A stretch of DNA of 64,000 nucleotides from Salinibacterium sp. M195 (GTDB lineage Bacteria > Actinomycetota > Actinomycetes > Actinomycetales > Microbacteriaceae), in NCBI RefSeq assembly GCF_019443965.1, contig NZ_CP040814.1:2356001-2420000 (forward strand), written 5' to 3'. Shown here in pieces: positions 42,539 through 52,081 of the stretch. Made by a program: the position numbers and the translations under genes. The notes beneath the pieces are model-generated. The model searched no databases and was not told the DNA's origin. It was given only the letters and a program-made list of their open reading frames with translations. Positions within the stretch are counted from its first letter, which is position 1; every line of letters starts with the position of its first letter.

Positions 42539-43687
42539 CTACGGGGTCAGTACTTGCGGAGTACCGATCTCACCGGCAGGCATCTCGGCTGCGATGCGAT
42601 TGGCCTCTTCGATAAGCGTCGCAACGATCTCAGATTCTGGCACCGTCTTGATGACTTCACCCTTCACAAAGATCTGACCCTTGCCATTACCACTGGCAAC
42701 ACCGAGGTCAGCTTCACGAGCCTCACCTGGCCCATTGACGACACAGCCCATCACGGCAACGCGCAGCGGGACGGTCATGCCTTCGAGACCCTCGGTGACA
42801 TCGTTAGCGAGCTTGTACACGTCGACCTGAGCGCGACCGCAGCTGGGGCACGAGACGATTTCGAGCTTGCGCTCACGAAGGTTTAGCGACTGCAGAATCT
42901 GCAACCCGACCTTCACTTCTTGGGCGGGGGGTGCTGACAGCGAAACACGAATCGTGTCACCGATGCCTTCAGAGAGCAGGATGCCGAAGGCAGTCGCGCT
43001 CTTGATGGTGCCCTGAAACTCCGGGCCAGCCTCGGTGACGCCCAAGTGCAGGGGCCAGTCACCGCGCTCAGCGAGCATGCGATACGCCTTCACCATCACG
43101 ATGGGGTCATTGTGCTTGACCGAGATCTTGAAGTCGTGGAAGTCGTGCTCTTCAAAGAGGCTTGCCTCCCACACCGCGCTCTCGACGAGCGCCTCAGCAG
43201 TAGCCTTGCCATATTTTTGCAGCAGGCTCGGCTCGAGCGAACCGGCGTTGATACCGATTCGCAGGCTCACCCCGGCATCCTTCGCGGCCTTGGCGATGTC
43301 GCCAACCTTGTCGTCAAACTTGCGAATGTTACCGGGGTTGACGCGCACGGCGCCCACTCCAGCATCAATCGCCGAGAAAACGTAGCGCGGCTGAAAGTGA
43401 ATATCGGCAATTACCGGAATCTGGCTCTTCTTCGCGATGATGTGCAGCACATCAGCGTCGTCCTGGTGGGGAACGGCAACGCGAACGATGTCGCAGCCCG
43501 ATGCCGTGAGTTCGGCAATCTGCTGAAGAGTTCCGTCGATGTTCGTCGTTTGCGTCGTGGTCATCGACTGAACGCTGACCTGCGAGTCACTGCCGACGCC
43601 TACCGAACCCACTTTGATTTGGCGGGTCTTGCGACGGGGAGCGAGGACTTCGGGAACTTTCGGCATTCCAAGATTGATTGCTGGCAC
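42539..43687 (-). CDS. ispG: 4-hydroxy-3-methylbut-2-enyl diphosphate synthase (flavodoxin/ferredoxin)
   Basis: The 382-residue product makes HMBPP in the non-mevalonate isoprenoid pathway. It has the TIM-barrel part ([18 protein letters not shown] near 40, VNPGNIR near 118) and the iron-sulfur part with Cys ligands in SCPSCGRA and [10 protein letters not shown] near 280-325. The GTG start is preceded by GGATGGGG. In related genomes it follows rseP; here the 12-kb catabolic island intervenes, ending 40 bases upstream on the same strand, so read-through from the catabolic operon into ispG is possible. Confidence 0.96.
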   Translation of the reverse strand: MPAINLGMPKVPEVLAPRRKTRQIKVGSVGVGSDSQVSVQSMTTTQTTNIDGTLQQIAELTASGCDIVRVAVPHQDDADVLHIIAKKSQIPVIADIHFQPRYVFSAIDAGVGAVRVNPGNIRKFDDKVGDIAKAAKDAGVSLRIGINAGSLEPSLLQKYGKATAEALVESAVWEASLFEEHDFHDFKISVKHNDPIVMVKAYRMLAERGDWPLHLGVTEAGPEFQGTIKSATAFGILLSEGIGDTIRVSLSAPPAQEVKVGLQILQSLNLRERKLEIVSCPSCGRAQVDVYKLANDVTEGLEGMTVPLRVAVMGCVVNGPGEAREADLGVASGNGKGQIFVKGEVIKTVPESEIVATLIEEANRIAAEMPAGEIGTPQVLTP

Positions 43688-43727
43688 TACCCCATCCTAA
43701 AGCCGACTCCTGAACATCTGCGGAACG

Positions 43728-44786
43728 CTAGCGCGCGGCGAGATGAGCAGTGAGTGCCTCAACGAACTCAGCTGGGCGCTCGAGGTGGGCAGAATGGCCG
43801 CAGTTTTCCCACGCGAGTTCCGTATATTCGCCGCCATTGGCGACATAGCGGTCGAAAACGGCACGGGTCTGCTCGATCATCGGCTGCGGCGGAGCAACCT
43901 CAGCCCCGGGCCAGCCCGGAATCACTCCCAACTGGCCAAGGAAGTTCAGATCGAAACCAGAGGCATCCGACACGATCGCGTCGTTCAGACCGCGTACCCA
44001 CAGCACTCGTGGTTTCGTCGCTAGCTCAGTGATGCCACTGACGTTGAAATGGTCGGGAGTCATAGTGTTGAGTACTCCACGACCGCCAGGGCCAAAGCCG
44101 GGCCACGCCTCAACGGCGACCGAATCGCCAGGGTAGTTGCCTTCGCCGGTCGCGGTCGTGAGCATCGACTCCACCCACAGGTCTTCGAGTTCGGTGTGGG
44201 CTGCAGCATCCGCAACATAAGCCGTGCGGAAAACCAGGCGAGCGGATGCCGGAGAATCGTCGGTCGTGTTGCCCGCGTTCAGCTGGGCCACAAAATCGGG
44301 GTTCGCTCCCCCGCCGCCGGTGCCCGGGCACTCGGGAGCCAGAAGCTCGCCATTCGCGCCCTTCGTACCGCCAAAGCCGAAGGGCGAAACAGGTGACACG
44401 AACGAGACGGTATCGACACGGTCGGCGTGATCGAGCATGAACTGCATCACGACTCCGCCGCCCATGCTCCAGCCGACGAAGCTCGCCCGGTCGATGCCGA
44501 GGGCGTCGAGCACGGAAGCGATGTCGTCGGAGAAGTCACGAACGCCCCGCGTGGCATCCACTGGCAAGGTTTGCGTATCGCCGAAGCCGCGAAGGTCGAT
44601 AGCGAGCGCACGAACGCTGCTCTCCAGAGCAAGCATCGTCGGCTGCCAAAACAGCGACGACGACACATTTCCATGCACGAACACCACCGTGGAGGTTGCG
44701 TTGTCAGCTGGACGCTCGAACACCGAAGCGACAATGCGCGGTGTTGTGACGCTGTGCTGAACGATTCCGTCAAGAAGAGTTGCCAT
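43728..44786 (-). CDS. Alpha/beta hydrolase (island gene 12)
   Basis: The 352-residue product has the alpha/beta hydrolase fold: HGNVSSSLFW oxyanion loop near residue 39, nucleophile Ser in GWSMGGG near 107, an Asp in VRGLNDAIVSD near 265 and the His in ENCGHSAHLERPAEF near 333. A Gly-rich insertion PECPGTGGGGANPDF in the cap region is distinctive. Likely roles are ester or carbon-carbon bond hydrolysis of the compound imported by the island's transporter; the substrate is unknown. It is last in the operon, 66 bases after the CoA-transferase beta gene, a gap that holds an 18-base tandem duplication. Confidence 0.8.
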   Translation of the reverse strand: MATLLDGIVQHSVTTPRIVASVFERPADNATSTVVFVHGNVSSSLFWQPTMLALESSVRALAIDLRGFGDTQTLPVDATRGVRDFSDDIASVLDALGIDRASFVGWSMGGGVVMQFMLDHADRVDTVSFVSPVSPFGFGGTKGANGELLAPECPGTGGGGANPDFVAQLNAGNTTDDSPASARLVFRTAYVADAAAHTELEDLWVESMLTTATGEGNYPGDSVAVEAWPGFGPGGRGVLNTMTPDHFNVSGITELATKPRVLWVRGLNDAIVSDASGFDLNFLGQLGVIPGWPGAEVAPPQPMIEQTRAVFDRYVANGGEYTELAWENCGHSAHLERPAEFVEALTAHLAAR

Positions 44787-44800
44787 GGGGTGTCCTTAGT

Positions 44801-44836
44801 TGGTGAGACTGCGGGTGCTGGTGAGACTGCGGGTGT
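44801..44836. repeat. Two tandem 18-base units between island genes
   Basis: TGGTGAGACTGCGGGTGC (44801-44818) is repeated with one change (44819-44836) in the short gap between the CoA-transferase beta gene and the last hydrolase gene. Confidence 0.75.
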
Positions 44837-44852
44837 TCGGGGTGTTTGTTGG

Positions 44853-45497
44853 TTACGGCGCTGTGAGCTCGACGATGAGCTCGGGTTCGGTGGCGGCGCA
44901 AACAGTTGCTTCGTCAACGCCGGGAGCGAGTTCCCGAAGCACGAGGCCACGATCAGTTACGTCGATTACCGCGAGGTCGGTGATGATGCGGTGAACGACA
45001 CCGCGACCGGTGAGCGGCAAGGAGCATTCGTTCACAATCTTGGGGCTGCCATCTTTAGCGACATGCTCCATCAGCACGATGACGCGAGCTGCGCCGTGCA
45101 CGAGGTCCATGGCGCCGCCTGGGCCCTTGATCATCTTGCCGGGGATCATCCAGTTGGCGAGGTCACCGGCAACCGAAACTTGCATGGCGCCGAGGATGGC
45201 CGCGTCGATCTTGCCACCGCGGATCATGCCGAAACTCATGGCGGAGTCAAAGAAGGCCGTGCCGGGAAGCGTGGTGACGGTCTCTTTTCCGGCATTGATC
45301 AGGTCGGGGTCGACGTTCTCTTCTGTCGGGTACGGACCAACGCCCAGAATACCGTTCTCCGACTGCAACACCACCGTGCGCCCAGCGGGAACATAGTTCG
45401 GCACGAGGGTCGGGAGCCCGATACCGAGATTCACATAGGAACCATCAGCCAGTTCGAGAGCGGCACGCGCCGCCATTTCTTCACGAGTCAAAGCCAT
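44853..45497 (-). CDS. scoB: 3-oxoacid CoA-transferase subunit B
   Basis: The 214-residue product is the beta subunit of succinyl-CoA:3-oxoacid CoA-transferase. The catalytic Glu is in [14 protein letters not shown] near residue 48; [17 protein letters not shown] near 22 and [15 protein letters not shown] near 110 are typical. With the alpha subunit it moves CoA from succinyl-CoA to acetoacetate. Its start overlaps the alpha stop (TAATG). Related transferases act on 3-oxoadipate, but the neighbouring 3-hydroxybutyrate dehydrogenase favours acetoacetate. Confidence 0.9.
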   Translation of the reverse strand: MALTREEMAARAALELADGSYVNLGIGLPTLVPNYVPAGRTVVLQSENGILGVGPYPTEENVDPDLINAGKETVTTLPGTAFFDSAMSFGMIRGGKIDAAILGAMQVSVAGDLANWMIPGKMIKGPGGAMDLVHGAARVIVLMEHVAKDGSPKIVNECSLPLTGRGVVHRIITDLAVIDVTDRGLVLRELAPGVDEATVCAATEPELIVELTAP

Positions 45498-46273
45498 TAC
45501 GCAACCACCTTCTGCACTGTGCGACGTTCGATCCGTTTCTCGACATCGGAGCCAACTTCAAGGATTCGCGTGACATACACGCCGGGCAGGTGAACGGCAT
45601 CCGACTCAATCTCGCCCGGCTCCACCAGCTCTTCGACCTGAGCGATGCAGATACGGCCAGCCATTGCAGCGAGCGGTGAGAAGTTGCGGGCTGACTTCGC
45701 AAAGACGAGGTTGCCGTGACGGTCACCTTTGAGAGCGTGAACGAGCGAGAAGTCGGTAGTGATTGATTCTTCAAGCACGAAATCTTTGGCGGTGCCGTTC
45801 ACATCGAACGAACGCACCTCTTTTTGTGGTGAGGCAATCGCCACGCCACCCGAACCGTCATAGCGGCGCGGTAAACCACCTTCGGCAACCTGAGTGCCCA
45901 CCCCCGTCTGAGTGAAGAACGCGGCAATGCCCGAACCGCCAGCACGTAGCTTCTCGGCAAGAGTGCCCTGCGGGGTCAACTCAACTTCAAGCTCGCCCGT
46001 GAGGAACTGGCGCTCAAACTCTTTGTTCTCGCCTACGTACGACGACGTCATCTTGCGGATGCGGCGGGCGGCCAGCAGAACGCCGAGCCCCCAATCATCC
46101 ACTCCACAGTTATTGCTGACGATACTGAGGTCGTCTGGCCCCAGCTCGAGCAGCGCTTGGATGAGCACCATCGGATTACCGCACAGGCCAAAGCCGCCAA
46201 CGGCCAGAGATGCCCCTCGGGGAATATCGGCAATTGCTTCTGCCGCCGACCCCACTGTCTTATCGATACTCAC
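45497..46273 (-). CDS. scoA: 3-oxoacid CoA-transferase subunit A
   Basis: The 258-residue product has the alpha-subunit motifs [20 protein letters not shown] near residue 26, [13 protein letters not shown] near 118 and FALAKSA-like sequence [18 protein letters not shown]. It joins with the B subunit to activate acetoacetate. Start GTG overlaps the stop of the upstream hydrolase gene (GTGA). Confidence 0.9.
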   Translation of the reverse strand: MSIDKTVGSAAEAIADIPRGASLAVGGFGLCGNPMVLIQALLELGPDDLSIVSNNCGVDDWGLGVLLAARRIRKMTSSYVGENKEFERQFLTGELEVELTPQGTLAEKLRAGGSGIAAFFTQTGVGTQVAEGGLPRRYDGSGGVAIASPQKEVRSFDVNGTAKDFVLEESITTDFSLVHALKGDRHGNLVFAKSARNFSPLAAMAGRICIAQVEELVEPGEIESDAVHLPGVYVTRILEVGSDVEKRIERRTVQKVVA

Positions 46274-47178
46274 GCTCGGACCTCCCGCGGTTGATTCGCC
46301 AATAGTTCAGTCATGACGCCCGCAACACCATCTGCGCCACGCTGCGTCAAAGTAATTGTGTAGTGATTCACGTCGGCAGCCTCAGAGAACGTCACGTGGG
46401 GAAGTTCAGACCGCCATCGGTCACACTCTTGGGGAGAATACAGCGCGGGAACCTGATTGAGAAGACCCCGCGGTGCCCGGATGAAGTGCGCCGGCATCGT
46501 GAGGCCCTGAAGACCTGCGAGATACCCGGTGTCGCCGCTCAACTGCAGGGCATCGAAACTGACCGCCGCCAAGTTACTAGCAGGGTGCAGCTCGGGGGCA
46601 GTGCCCACGAGGTCGTAGTCGACGTAATCGCGAGTGGCTTCCGTGAAATCATCGGCAAATGCCGGGTGCACTCGCCAGAAGTCTTGGTAGCTTTCGCGAT
46701 TTGCAAACGTCATCGAGAGCCGATCAACAGCCGGCCCCAAGATCACCTGCGGCAAATCCTCCATTGAGACTCCTGCGGGCGCCGGAATCGGCAAACCGCC
46801 GTCAATCAAGAGCACGCTTGAGACACGCTCCGGGAACTGCGCCGCCAAGGTCGTCGCGACGAAAGCACCCATCGAATGCCCGACGACGAGCGCGGAATCA
46901 GTGCCGGTTGCGGCCAACAGCGCGTTCATGTCGTTCGCGTGCTGCGGCATCCCGAATGGAGCGGGAAGATCACGACTGGCGCCACGGCCCCGCAGGTCGG
47001 GAGCGATGACGCGATACTCGGGAAAGGCTTTGGCGACGAGAGGCCACGACATGTGCGACGCCGAAATGCCGTGGATCAGCAGGATAGTGCCGCGTGGTTC
47101 CGACTCGGGTTGCCAGACGGCAGCTGTGAGCTCGCCGCCGTCGACCTGGCACGTGATGGTGCTCTGTTGCGTGGTCAT
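46270..47178 (-). CDS. Alpha/beta hydrolase (island gene 9)
   Basis: From the ATG at 47178 the product has 302 residues. It shows HGISASHMSWPL near residue 38, the nucleophile elbow VVGHSMGAFVAT near 100, LLIDGGLP after it, and the catalytic His in DVNHYTI near 275. The cap segment is Phe/Asp/Tyr-rich (YQDFWRVHPAFADDFTEA). It resembles esterases/lipases of short to medium acyl chains. Being between 3-hydroxybutyrate dehydrogenase and CoA-transferase genes, hydrolysis of 3-hydroxybutyrate esters or oligomers is a reasonable but untested guess. The ATG overlaps the stop of the dehydrogenase gene. Confidence 0.82.
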   Translation of the reverse strand: MTTQQSTITCQVDGGELTAAVWQPESEPRGTILLIHGISASHMSWPLVAKAFPEYRVIAPDLRGRGASRDLPAPFGMPQHANDMNALLAATGTDSALVVGHSMGAFVATTLAAQFPERVSSVLLIDGGLPIPAPAGVSMEDLPQVILGPAVDRLSMTFANRESYQDFWRVHPAFADDFTEATRDYVDYDLVGTAPELHPASNLAAVSFDALQLSGDTGYLAGLQGLTMPAHFIRAPRGLLNQVPALYSPQECDRWRSELPHVTFSEAADVNHYTITLTQRGADGVAGVMTELLANQPREVRA

Positions 47179-47921
47179 CGTGCGCTCCAGCCGCCATCCA
47201 TTGAGTGTGAGGCACCGGTGACCATGCCCGCGGTGTCGCCGGCGAGCCACAGCACGAGATCCGCAACCTCACTCGGCTCGAGGAGACGTTTGATCGCGCT
47301 CTCGGTCAACATGACCTTCTCCACGACCTCAGACTCTGGGATGCCGTGCACCTTCGCCTGATCAGCGATCTGCTTTTCGACCAGCGGCGTGCGCACGTAG
47401 CCAGGGTTCACGCAATTGCTCGTGACACCATGGGCGCCGCCCTCCAGCGCCGTCACCTTAGAGAAGCCCTCGAGCCCGTGCTTCGCGGTGACATACGCCG
47501 ACTTATACGGAGAGGCGCGCAGGCCGTGCACCGAACTGATGTTGATGATGCGCCCGAACTCGCGCTCGTACATCTTCGGAAGAGCGGCCCGCACGAGCAA
47601 GAACGGCGCCTCGACCATGAGGGCAAGGATGCGACTGAACATCACCGGATCGAAGCTCTCGATGGGGCTCACGTGTTGGATGCCGGCGTTGTTCACGAGG
47701 ATGTCGATATCAAGTGAGAGATCGGCGAGCGCCGCAGTGTCGGTGAGATCAATCTGCCACGCTTCACCGCCAATGCGGTCGGCTTGAGCTTTCGCCGCAT
47801 CACCGTTGAGGTCAGCCACAATGACGTGGGCGCCGGCGGAGGCCAGAGCCTCGGTGCATGCGGCACCAATCCCGCTCGCTCCCCCGGTGACAAGAGCTCT
47901 GCGGCCCGTGAGATCGGTCAT
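47175..47921 (-). CDS. bdhA: D-3-hydroxybutyrate dehydrogenase
   Basis: From the ATG at 47921 the product has 248 residues, the normal SDR length. It has TGGASGIGAA near residue 11, NNAGIQHVSPIESF near 78, the catalytic Ser and Tyr-x3-Lys in INISSVHGLRASPYKSAYVTAKHGLEG, and NPGYVRTPLVEKQIADQA with the substrate Gln. The IQHV, SVHGL and VKRLxEP-like (AIKRLLEP) wording is specific for 3-hydroxybutyrate dehydrogenase. It oxidises D-3-hydroxybutyrate to acetoacetate with NAD. The longer frame to 48116 overlaps the regulator gene and was rejected; the ATG overlaps its TGA. Confidence 0.93.
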   Translation of the reverse strand: MTDLTGRRALVTGGASGIGAACTEALASAGAHVIVADLNGDAAKAQADRIGGEAWQIDLTDTAALADLSLDIDILVNNAGIQHVSPIESFDPVMFSRILALMVEAPFLLVRAALPKMYEREFGRIINISSVHGLRASPYKSAYVTAKHGLEGFSKVTALEGGAHGVTSNCVNPGYVRTPLVEKQIADQAKVHGIPESEVVEKVMLTESAIKRLLEPSEVADLVLWLAGDTAGMVTGASHSMDGGWSAR

Positions 47922-48574
47922 TTCTCGACTCCTTCGTTGCGCGGCTCTGGCACAGCCAGAGCACGGCGGATAAACGTAATCATCTGATCGAGAACTTCGT
48001 CGGGAACCCGGGAGGTGCCGCTCGCGGTCGGATCGGCATCGTGGCCAGCGTCGGCCGAATCGCCCCACAGAACCCAGCGCATCCCGATCATTTCGCCAAT
48101 ACCCATGAGAGCCCACGCTGCGACGGTCGGGTCAATGTCACCGATTTCGCCGAGCAACTGGGCTTCTTTGAGCCCTTCGATGTAGCCATCGACGATGCGC
48201 GAATAGTGCAGACGTAATGATTTGGGCGAGACGAATTCGGCCTCCCGCACAACGCGGTAGAGAGCCGGATGCTCGGCGGTGAATTCAAAGAACGCGCGAA
48301 AGCCGGCACGCTCTGACTCGATGCGAGTGGATGCTGCGCCAGAGGCTTCGCTCATGGCACGACGCACCCGCCGGTTCAGATCCTCCACGAGTTCTTCGAA
48401 GATCTCGAGCTTGCTGGAGAAGTAGAGATAGAACGTGCCCTGGCCTACGCCGGCTTCTTCTGTGATGCGCACAACGGAGGCGTCGGTGTAGCCGTAGCGG
48501 GCAAAGACTGTTTCGGCTGCCTCAATCAACTTCGTCTTGGTGCGGGTGCCGCGAGCGGTAAGTGGTGTGCTCAT
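47918..48574 (-). CDS. TetR-family regulator of the catabolic island
   Basis: From the ATG at 48574 the product has 218 residues. The N-terminal helix-turn-helix is RTKTKLIEAAETVFARYGYTDASVVRITEEAGVGQGTFYLYFSSKLEIFEEL in outline (residues 11-62), and the rest is a ligand-binding helical domain (TetR_C, about 80-200). It is embedded in the operon it probably represses, so autoregulation is likely, with release by a pathway intermediate such as an acyl-CoA. A matching inverted repeat lies at the operon promoter. Start and stop overlap both neighbours by ATGA. Confidence 0.88.
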   Translation of the reverse strand: MSTPLTARGTRTKTKLIEAAETVFARYGYTDASVVRITEEAGVGQGTFYLYFSSKLEIFEELVEDLNRRVRRAMSEASGAASTRIESERAGFRAFFEFTAEHPALYRVVREAEFVSPKSLRLHYSRIVDGYIEGLKEAQLLGEIGDIDPTVAAWALMGIGEMIGMRWVLWGDSADAGHDADPTASGTSRVPDEVLDQMITFIRRALAVPEPRNEGVEK

Positions 48575-50133
48575 GAACTGATCCGTCCTGGTTGTGCTGA
48601 CTGTTCTGTCCACTGCTCCAACAGCACCCGGCGACGTACTTTGTCGCTGGATGATCGTGGGATGTGTTCGACAAAAATGACACGCTTCGGCACTTTGAAC
48701 TTGGCGAGGCTGGTGCGCGCAAAGTTGAGTACGTCGGTTTCGTCGGTGGCAGCGCCCGAGCGCACCACCACCCACGCGATAGCCACTTCGCCCCACGTGG
48801 CATCCGGAACGCCGACGACAGCGACATCGGCGACAGCCGGATGCCCGAACAACACGCCCTCAATTTCGGCGGGAGCTACCGACTCTCCCCCAGTGATAAA
48901 GATGTCTTTGATGCGGTCGAGCACGCGGTAGTAGCCTTCGGCGTCACGGCTCACAAGGTCGCCGGTCGCGAGCCAGCCGTCTCGAAGTGCGAGTGCTGTT
49001 GCTTCCGGGGCGCGAAAATAGCCGCTAAAGACTCCGGGGCCGTGCACGAGCAACTCACCTTGGCCTGCTCCGTCGATGCGCTCACCGGTCACGGGGTCGG
49101 CAATGTCGACGTCCACGTGCGGGTAGGGCTTACCTGCCGAGCCAATACGCACGCGCGCTTCCTCATCGGGAAGACAGAGCACATTTGGCGCAGCTTCGGT
49201 GAGTCCGTAGCCCTGAGTGAGGGCAACTCCGCGGCTGTGCCACACCCGCAGCAGCGGTTCAGGCATGGGCGCTCCTCCCACAATCGCGTGGGCAAGGCTC
49301 GAGAGATCGCTGGACGCGAATCGCGGATGCTGCGACAGAATCAAGTAGTTGGCTGGCACGCCCATCATCGTGGTGATGCGACGATCGGCGATGAGCTGCA
49401 GCACTCGAGCCGGGTCGAAGGTGCGCTCGAGCACGACCGTGGCGCCCATCCACCACGCCAGCAGTGGCTGAATATTCCAACCACCGACGTGATACTGCGG
49501 CATGACGGCGAGCACCGTGTCGGCGCTCGTGATCTCGGCGGTACGGGAGAGGGACAGGTTGGTCCAGAAGCAATTCGCGTGGCTCAGGATGGCACCCTTG
49601 GCCTGATCGAGGGTGCCCGAGGTGAAGATGATCAGCAGTGCGTCATCATCACGCACTTCACGGTGCAGCGGCAATTCTGCCGCACTCCGCAGCGGAGCCA
49701 CCATGTCGCGTTCGATGCCATGGGTGCCCAATATTCCTCGAGCGATGGGAGCGACCAGCCGGTCAGTAGACAGCGTCGCGAGGGTCGAAAATTCGTCCTC
49801 GACAATCAGTACAGCGGGATCGGCTTGCTCGAGCTGCTGCGCGATCTCCCGGGGAGACAACCGCCACGACAGCGGAACGAGCACAAGTCCCGCCTTGGCA
49901 CAGGCAAAGAACACCACAACATGATCGGAGCTGTTTCCCGTAATCGTGGCAATGCGATCGCCAACACCGTAGCCGCCAGCAAGAAACGCGTGGGCAAGTG
50001 CAGTAGCTCGATCATCCAGCTGACGGTAGGTCAGCACGACACCACGGTCATCGACGGCCACACGATCTGGAGTGGCAATCGCGCGGTCAGCTGTCCAGCG
50101 CCCTAGCGTGTGCAGTCCATCAGACTGGATCAT
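48571..50133 (-). CDS. AMP-dependent acyl-CoA ligase-like protein
   Basis: The 520-residue product belongs to the ANL superfamily of fatty-acid-type CoA ligases. The phosphate loop reads FTSGTLDQAKGAILSH near residue 170, where most members have TSGTTGxPKG, so three loop residues differ. Other motifs are normal: QGYGLTEAAPNV near 305, WLATGDLVSRDAEGYYRVLDRIKD near 395, and the C-terminal Lys in IPRSSSDKVRRR. It may activate the free acid imported or released by the hydrolases. The altered loop could lower adenylation speed. It overlaps livM-type and TetR genes by ATGA on each side. Confidence 0.85.
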   Translation of the reverse strand: MIQSDGLHTLGRWTADRAIATPDRVAVDDRGVVLTYRQLDDRATALAHAFLAGGYGVGDRIATITGNSSDHVVVFFACAKAGLVLVPLSWRLSPREIAQQLEQADPAVLIVEDEFSTLATLSTDRLVAPIARGILGTHGIERDMVAPLRSAAELPLHREVRDDDALLIIFTSGTLDQAKGAILSHANCFWTNLSLSRTAEITSADTVLAVMPQYHVGGWNIQPLLAWWMGATVVLERTFDPARVLQLIADRRITTMMGVPANYLILSQHPRFASSDLSSLAHAIVGGAPMPEPLLRVWHSRGVALTQGYGLTEAAPNVLCLPDEEARVRIGSAGKPYPHVDVDIADPVTGERIDGAGQGELLVHGPGVFSGYFRAPEATALALRDGWLATGDLVSRDAEGYYRVLDRIKDIFITGGESVAPAEIEGVLFGHPAVADVAVVGVPDATWGEVAIAWVVVRSGAATDETDVLNFARTSLAKFKVPKRVIFVEHIPRSSSDKVRRRVLLEQWTEQSAQPGRISS

Positions 50134-51209
50134 TCCGCCTCCTCAAGCTGCTTGCGCGCGAGTGGTGTGGCGTTGGTGCCTGTTCCTAGGCGCCGCGCTG
50201 CACCAGCGATTCCTCCGGGAAGGAACAACACCACAAGGATAAACAGCGTGCCCAAGATAAAGAGCGGTTCTGAGAGAGGAATCCGCAAAATTGCGGGAAG
50301 ATCGGCAATCGCATCGGATCCCGCGAGCGCCGTCAGCCGCTGATCCAGCAACGTGTAGATGATCCCGCCGATGATCGCCCCCCAGCGAGATCCGACACCA
50401 CCGAGCACCACGATCACCAAAATCGTGAGGGTGAAGTCTGCGGATGTAGCACGCGGCGTTGTTCCGCTCTGCAACAGCAAATGCACCATTCCCACCAGCG
50501 ATGCCAGCACTGAGGCAATTACGAACGCCATCAGCTTCACGCCAAAGGGACGCAGCCCAAGCACGCGCACGCGCAACTCGTTCTCTCGAGTAGCCGTAAC
50601 CGCATGACCCGCACGCGAGTTCTCGAACCAGGCTACGACCACGAACACAACAACCAACAGTCCGAGCGCGAGCCAATAAAGATTGCGCGTATTGATCACG
50701 CCAATAAAGAAGTCGGGAATGTGCTCAGTATCGAGACGCAGCCCCTCCTCACCGCCGGTCAGAGCCGGATTGCGACGCACCAGCACGTTGCCAGCCTGAG
50801 CGAACGCCAGCGTCACCATCGCGAACGAGATTCCCGTGACCCTCAGACTCAAGGAACCGAGCAAATAAGCTGCGGCGATGACCACTGCGAGAGTGAGCCC
50901 CAATGCCGGGATCAGCGTGAGCTCGGTCTGCTGCAACACAATGCCCAGTCCGTAAGCACCGAGCGCGAAGTACAACGCGTGACCGAACGACAGCATCCCG
51001 GCGGTACCAAACAGCAGGTGATAGCTCAACGCCAACGACGCGAAGAGCAAGGCGAGTGCCAGCAACTGCAAAGTGCCTGGAGTGTACGTAGCGCCGGGCA
51101 ATACGCCAGGGATCGAGATATTCAGCAGCGGGAGAACGGCAGCAAACGCCACCAAGACGCCGCCAACAATCCACCACGTGCGCTGGCTGAGGTTCGTGAG
51201 CGACTTCAT
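50130..51209 (-). CDS. Branched-chain-type ABC transporter permease (LivM-like)
   Basis: The 359-residue product has about ten membrane helices and the LivM-type loop VTRENELRVRVLGLRPFGVKLMAFVIASVLASLVG (ATRENELRVRVLG near residue 230) that contacts the ATPases. It is the second permease of a hydrophobic amino acid uptake (HAAT) type importer. Its partners in order are the binding protein, two ATPases and the LivH-like permease, all in the same operon. Confidence 0.88.
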   Translation of the reverse strand: MKSLTNLSQRTWWIVGGVLVAFAAVLPLLNISIPGVLPGATYTPGTLQLLALALLFASLALSYHLLFGTAGMLSFGHALYFALGAYGLGIVLQQTELTLIPALGLTLAVVIAAAYLLGSLSLRVTGISFAMVTLAFAQAGNVLVRRNPALTGGEEGLRLDTEHIPDFFIGVINTRNLYWLALGLLVVVFVVVAWFENSRAGHAVTATRENELRVRVLGLRPFGVKLMAFVIASVLASLVGMVHLLLQSGTTPRATSADFTLTILVIVVLGGVGSRWGAIIGGIIYTLLDQRLTALAGSDAIADLPAILRIPLSEPLFILGTLFILVVLFLPGGIAGAARRLGTGTNATPLARKQLEEAE

Positions 51210-52081
51210 GCTTTCTTCCCCATAATTCCGGTCGGACGAACCAAGAGCACCACGGCGAGCAACAGCACGACCATGAGGTCACCCGTTCCGCCCCAGAAGT
51301 AGTTCGCGAACTGCTGAAGGATCGCAACGGCTACCGATGCGATCGCCGCACCGGCGAGAGAGCCCAGGCCACCGATCACCGTAACGATGAACGCGAAGAT
51401 CAGCAGGGAGCCCCCGAGTTGTGGCGAGACGTAACCGAAGTAGTGAGACGCAAGCACGCCACCCAGCCCAGCGGCAGCGCCACCAATGGCGAACACGACG
51501 GTAAAGGCTTTGCGCACATCGATACCGAGGGCGGTAACCATCGAACGGTTCTCCACCCCCGCCCGAATGACGAGCCCGAAGCGCGTGTACCGCAAGAAGG
51601 CGACGATGCCGATGAGCACAAGCGCTGCGGCACCAATTAGCAGGAAGCGGTCATTAGGAACGCGAGCTCCCAAAATTTCGGTGGTCTGAGACAACCACGG
51701 CGGTGCGGTGACATAGATTGCGTCGGTGCCCCAGATGCCATCGAACAGAGCCACCGTTGCGAGCGCCAAACCGACAGTCACCAGCACTTGCTCGATATGC
51801 CGGTTATAGAGGCGCCGGATGAGGAAAAACTCCGTGGCAGCGGCTGCAAGCGCACCGACGACCATACCGAGAAGTAAAGACGCAATCAGAGTGCCCCAGC
51901 TTTCGCCGCCCATCCGCCTCGCCAACTCCCAACCGGCAAAAGCGCCGAGAGTCAGAAAGGAACCATGGGCAAAGTTCAGCACGCCCATGAGGCCATAAAT
52001 CAGCGACAGACCGGATGCGACCAAGAAGTAGAGAGCACCAAGCCCCAGCCCCGTGATCAGCAACAAAACTATGGTGCTCAT
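51206..52081 (-). CDS. Branched-chain-type ABC transporter permease (LivH-like)
   Basis: The 291-residue product has eight membrane helices and LivH signatures: GLGALYFLVASGLSLIYGLMGVLNFAHGSFLTLGAF near the start, IRAGVENRSMVTALGIDVRKAFTVVFAIGGAAAGLGGVLA near 180 as the coupling loop. It overlaps its neighbours by ATGA on both sides. Confidence 0.9.
   Translation of the reverse strand: MSTIVLLLITGLGLGALYFLVASGLSLIYGLMGVLNFAHGSFLTLGAFAGWELARRMGGESWGTLIASLLLGMVVGALAAAATEFFLIRRLYNRHIEQVLVTVGLALATVALFDGIWGTDAIYVTAPPWLSQTTEILGARVPNDRFLLIGAAALVLIGIVAFLRYTRFGLVIRAGVENRSMVTALGIDVRKAFTVVFAIGGAAAGLGGVLASHYFGYVSPQLGGSLLIFAFIVTVIGGLGSLAGAAIASVAVAILQQFANYFWGGTGDLMVVLLLAVVLLVRPTGIMGKKA

Noticed and set aside
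44427..45593. 388-codon open frame on the plus strand
   Set aside because: Antisense to the CoA-transferase B and hydrolase genes; low-complexity product with no motif.
47922..48116. Longer start for the 3-hydroxybutyrate dehydrogenase
   Set aside because: It overlaps the TetR gene and adds 65 Arg-rich residues absent from the family; the ATG at 47921 overlaps the TetR stop in the same way as its neighbours.
48664..50106. 480-codon open frame on the plus strand
   Set aside because: It is the antisense shadow of the acyl-CoA ligase gene; its translation is His/Arg-rich and without family motifs, whereas the minus strand carries clear ligase motifs.
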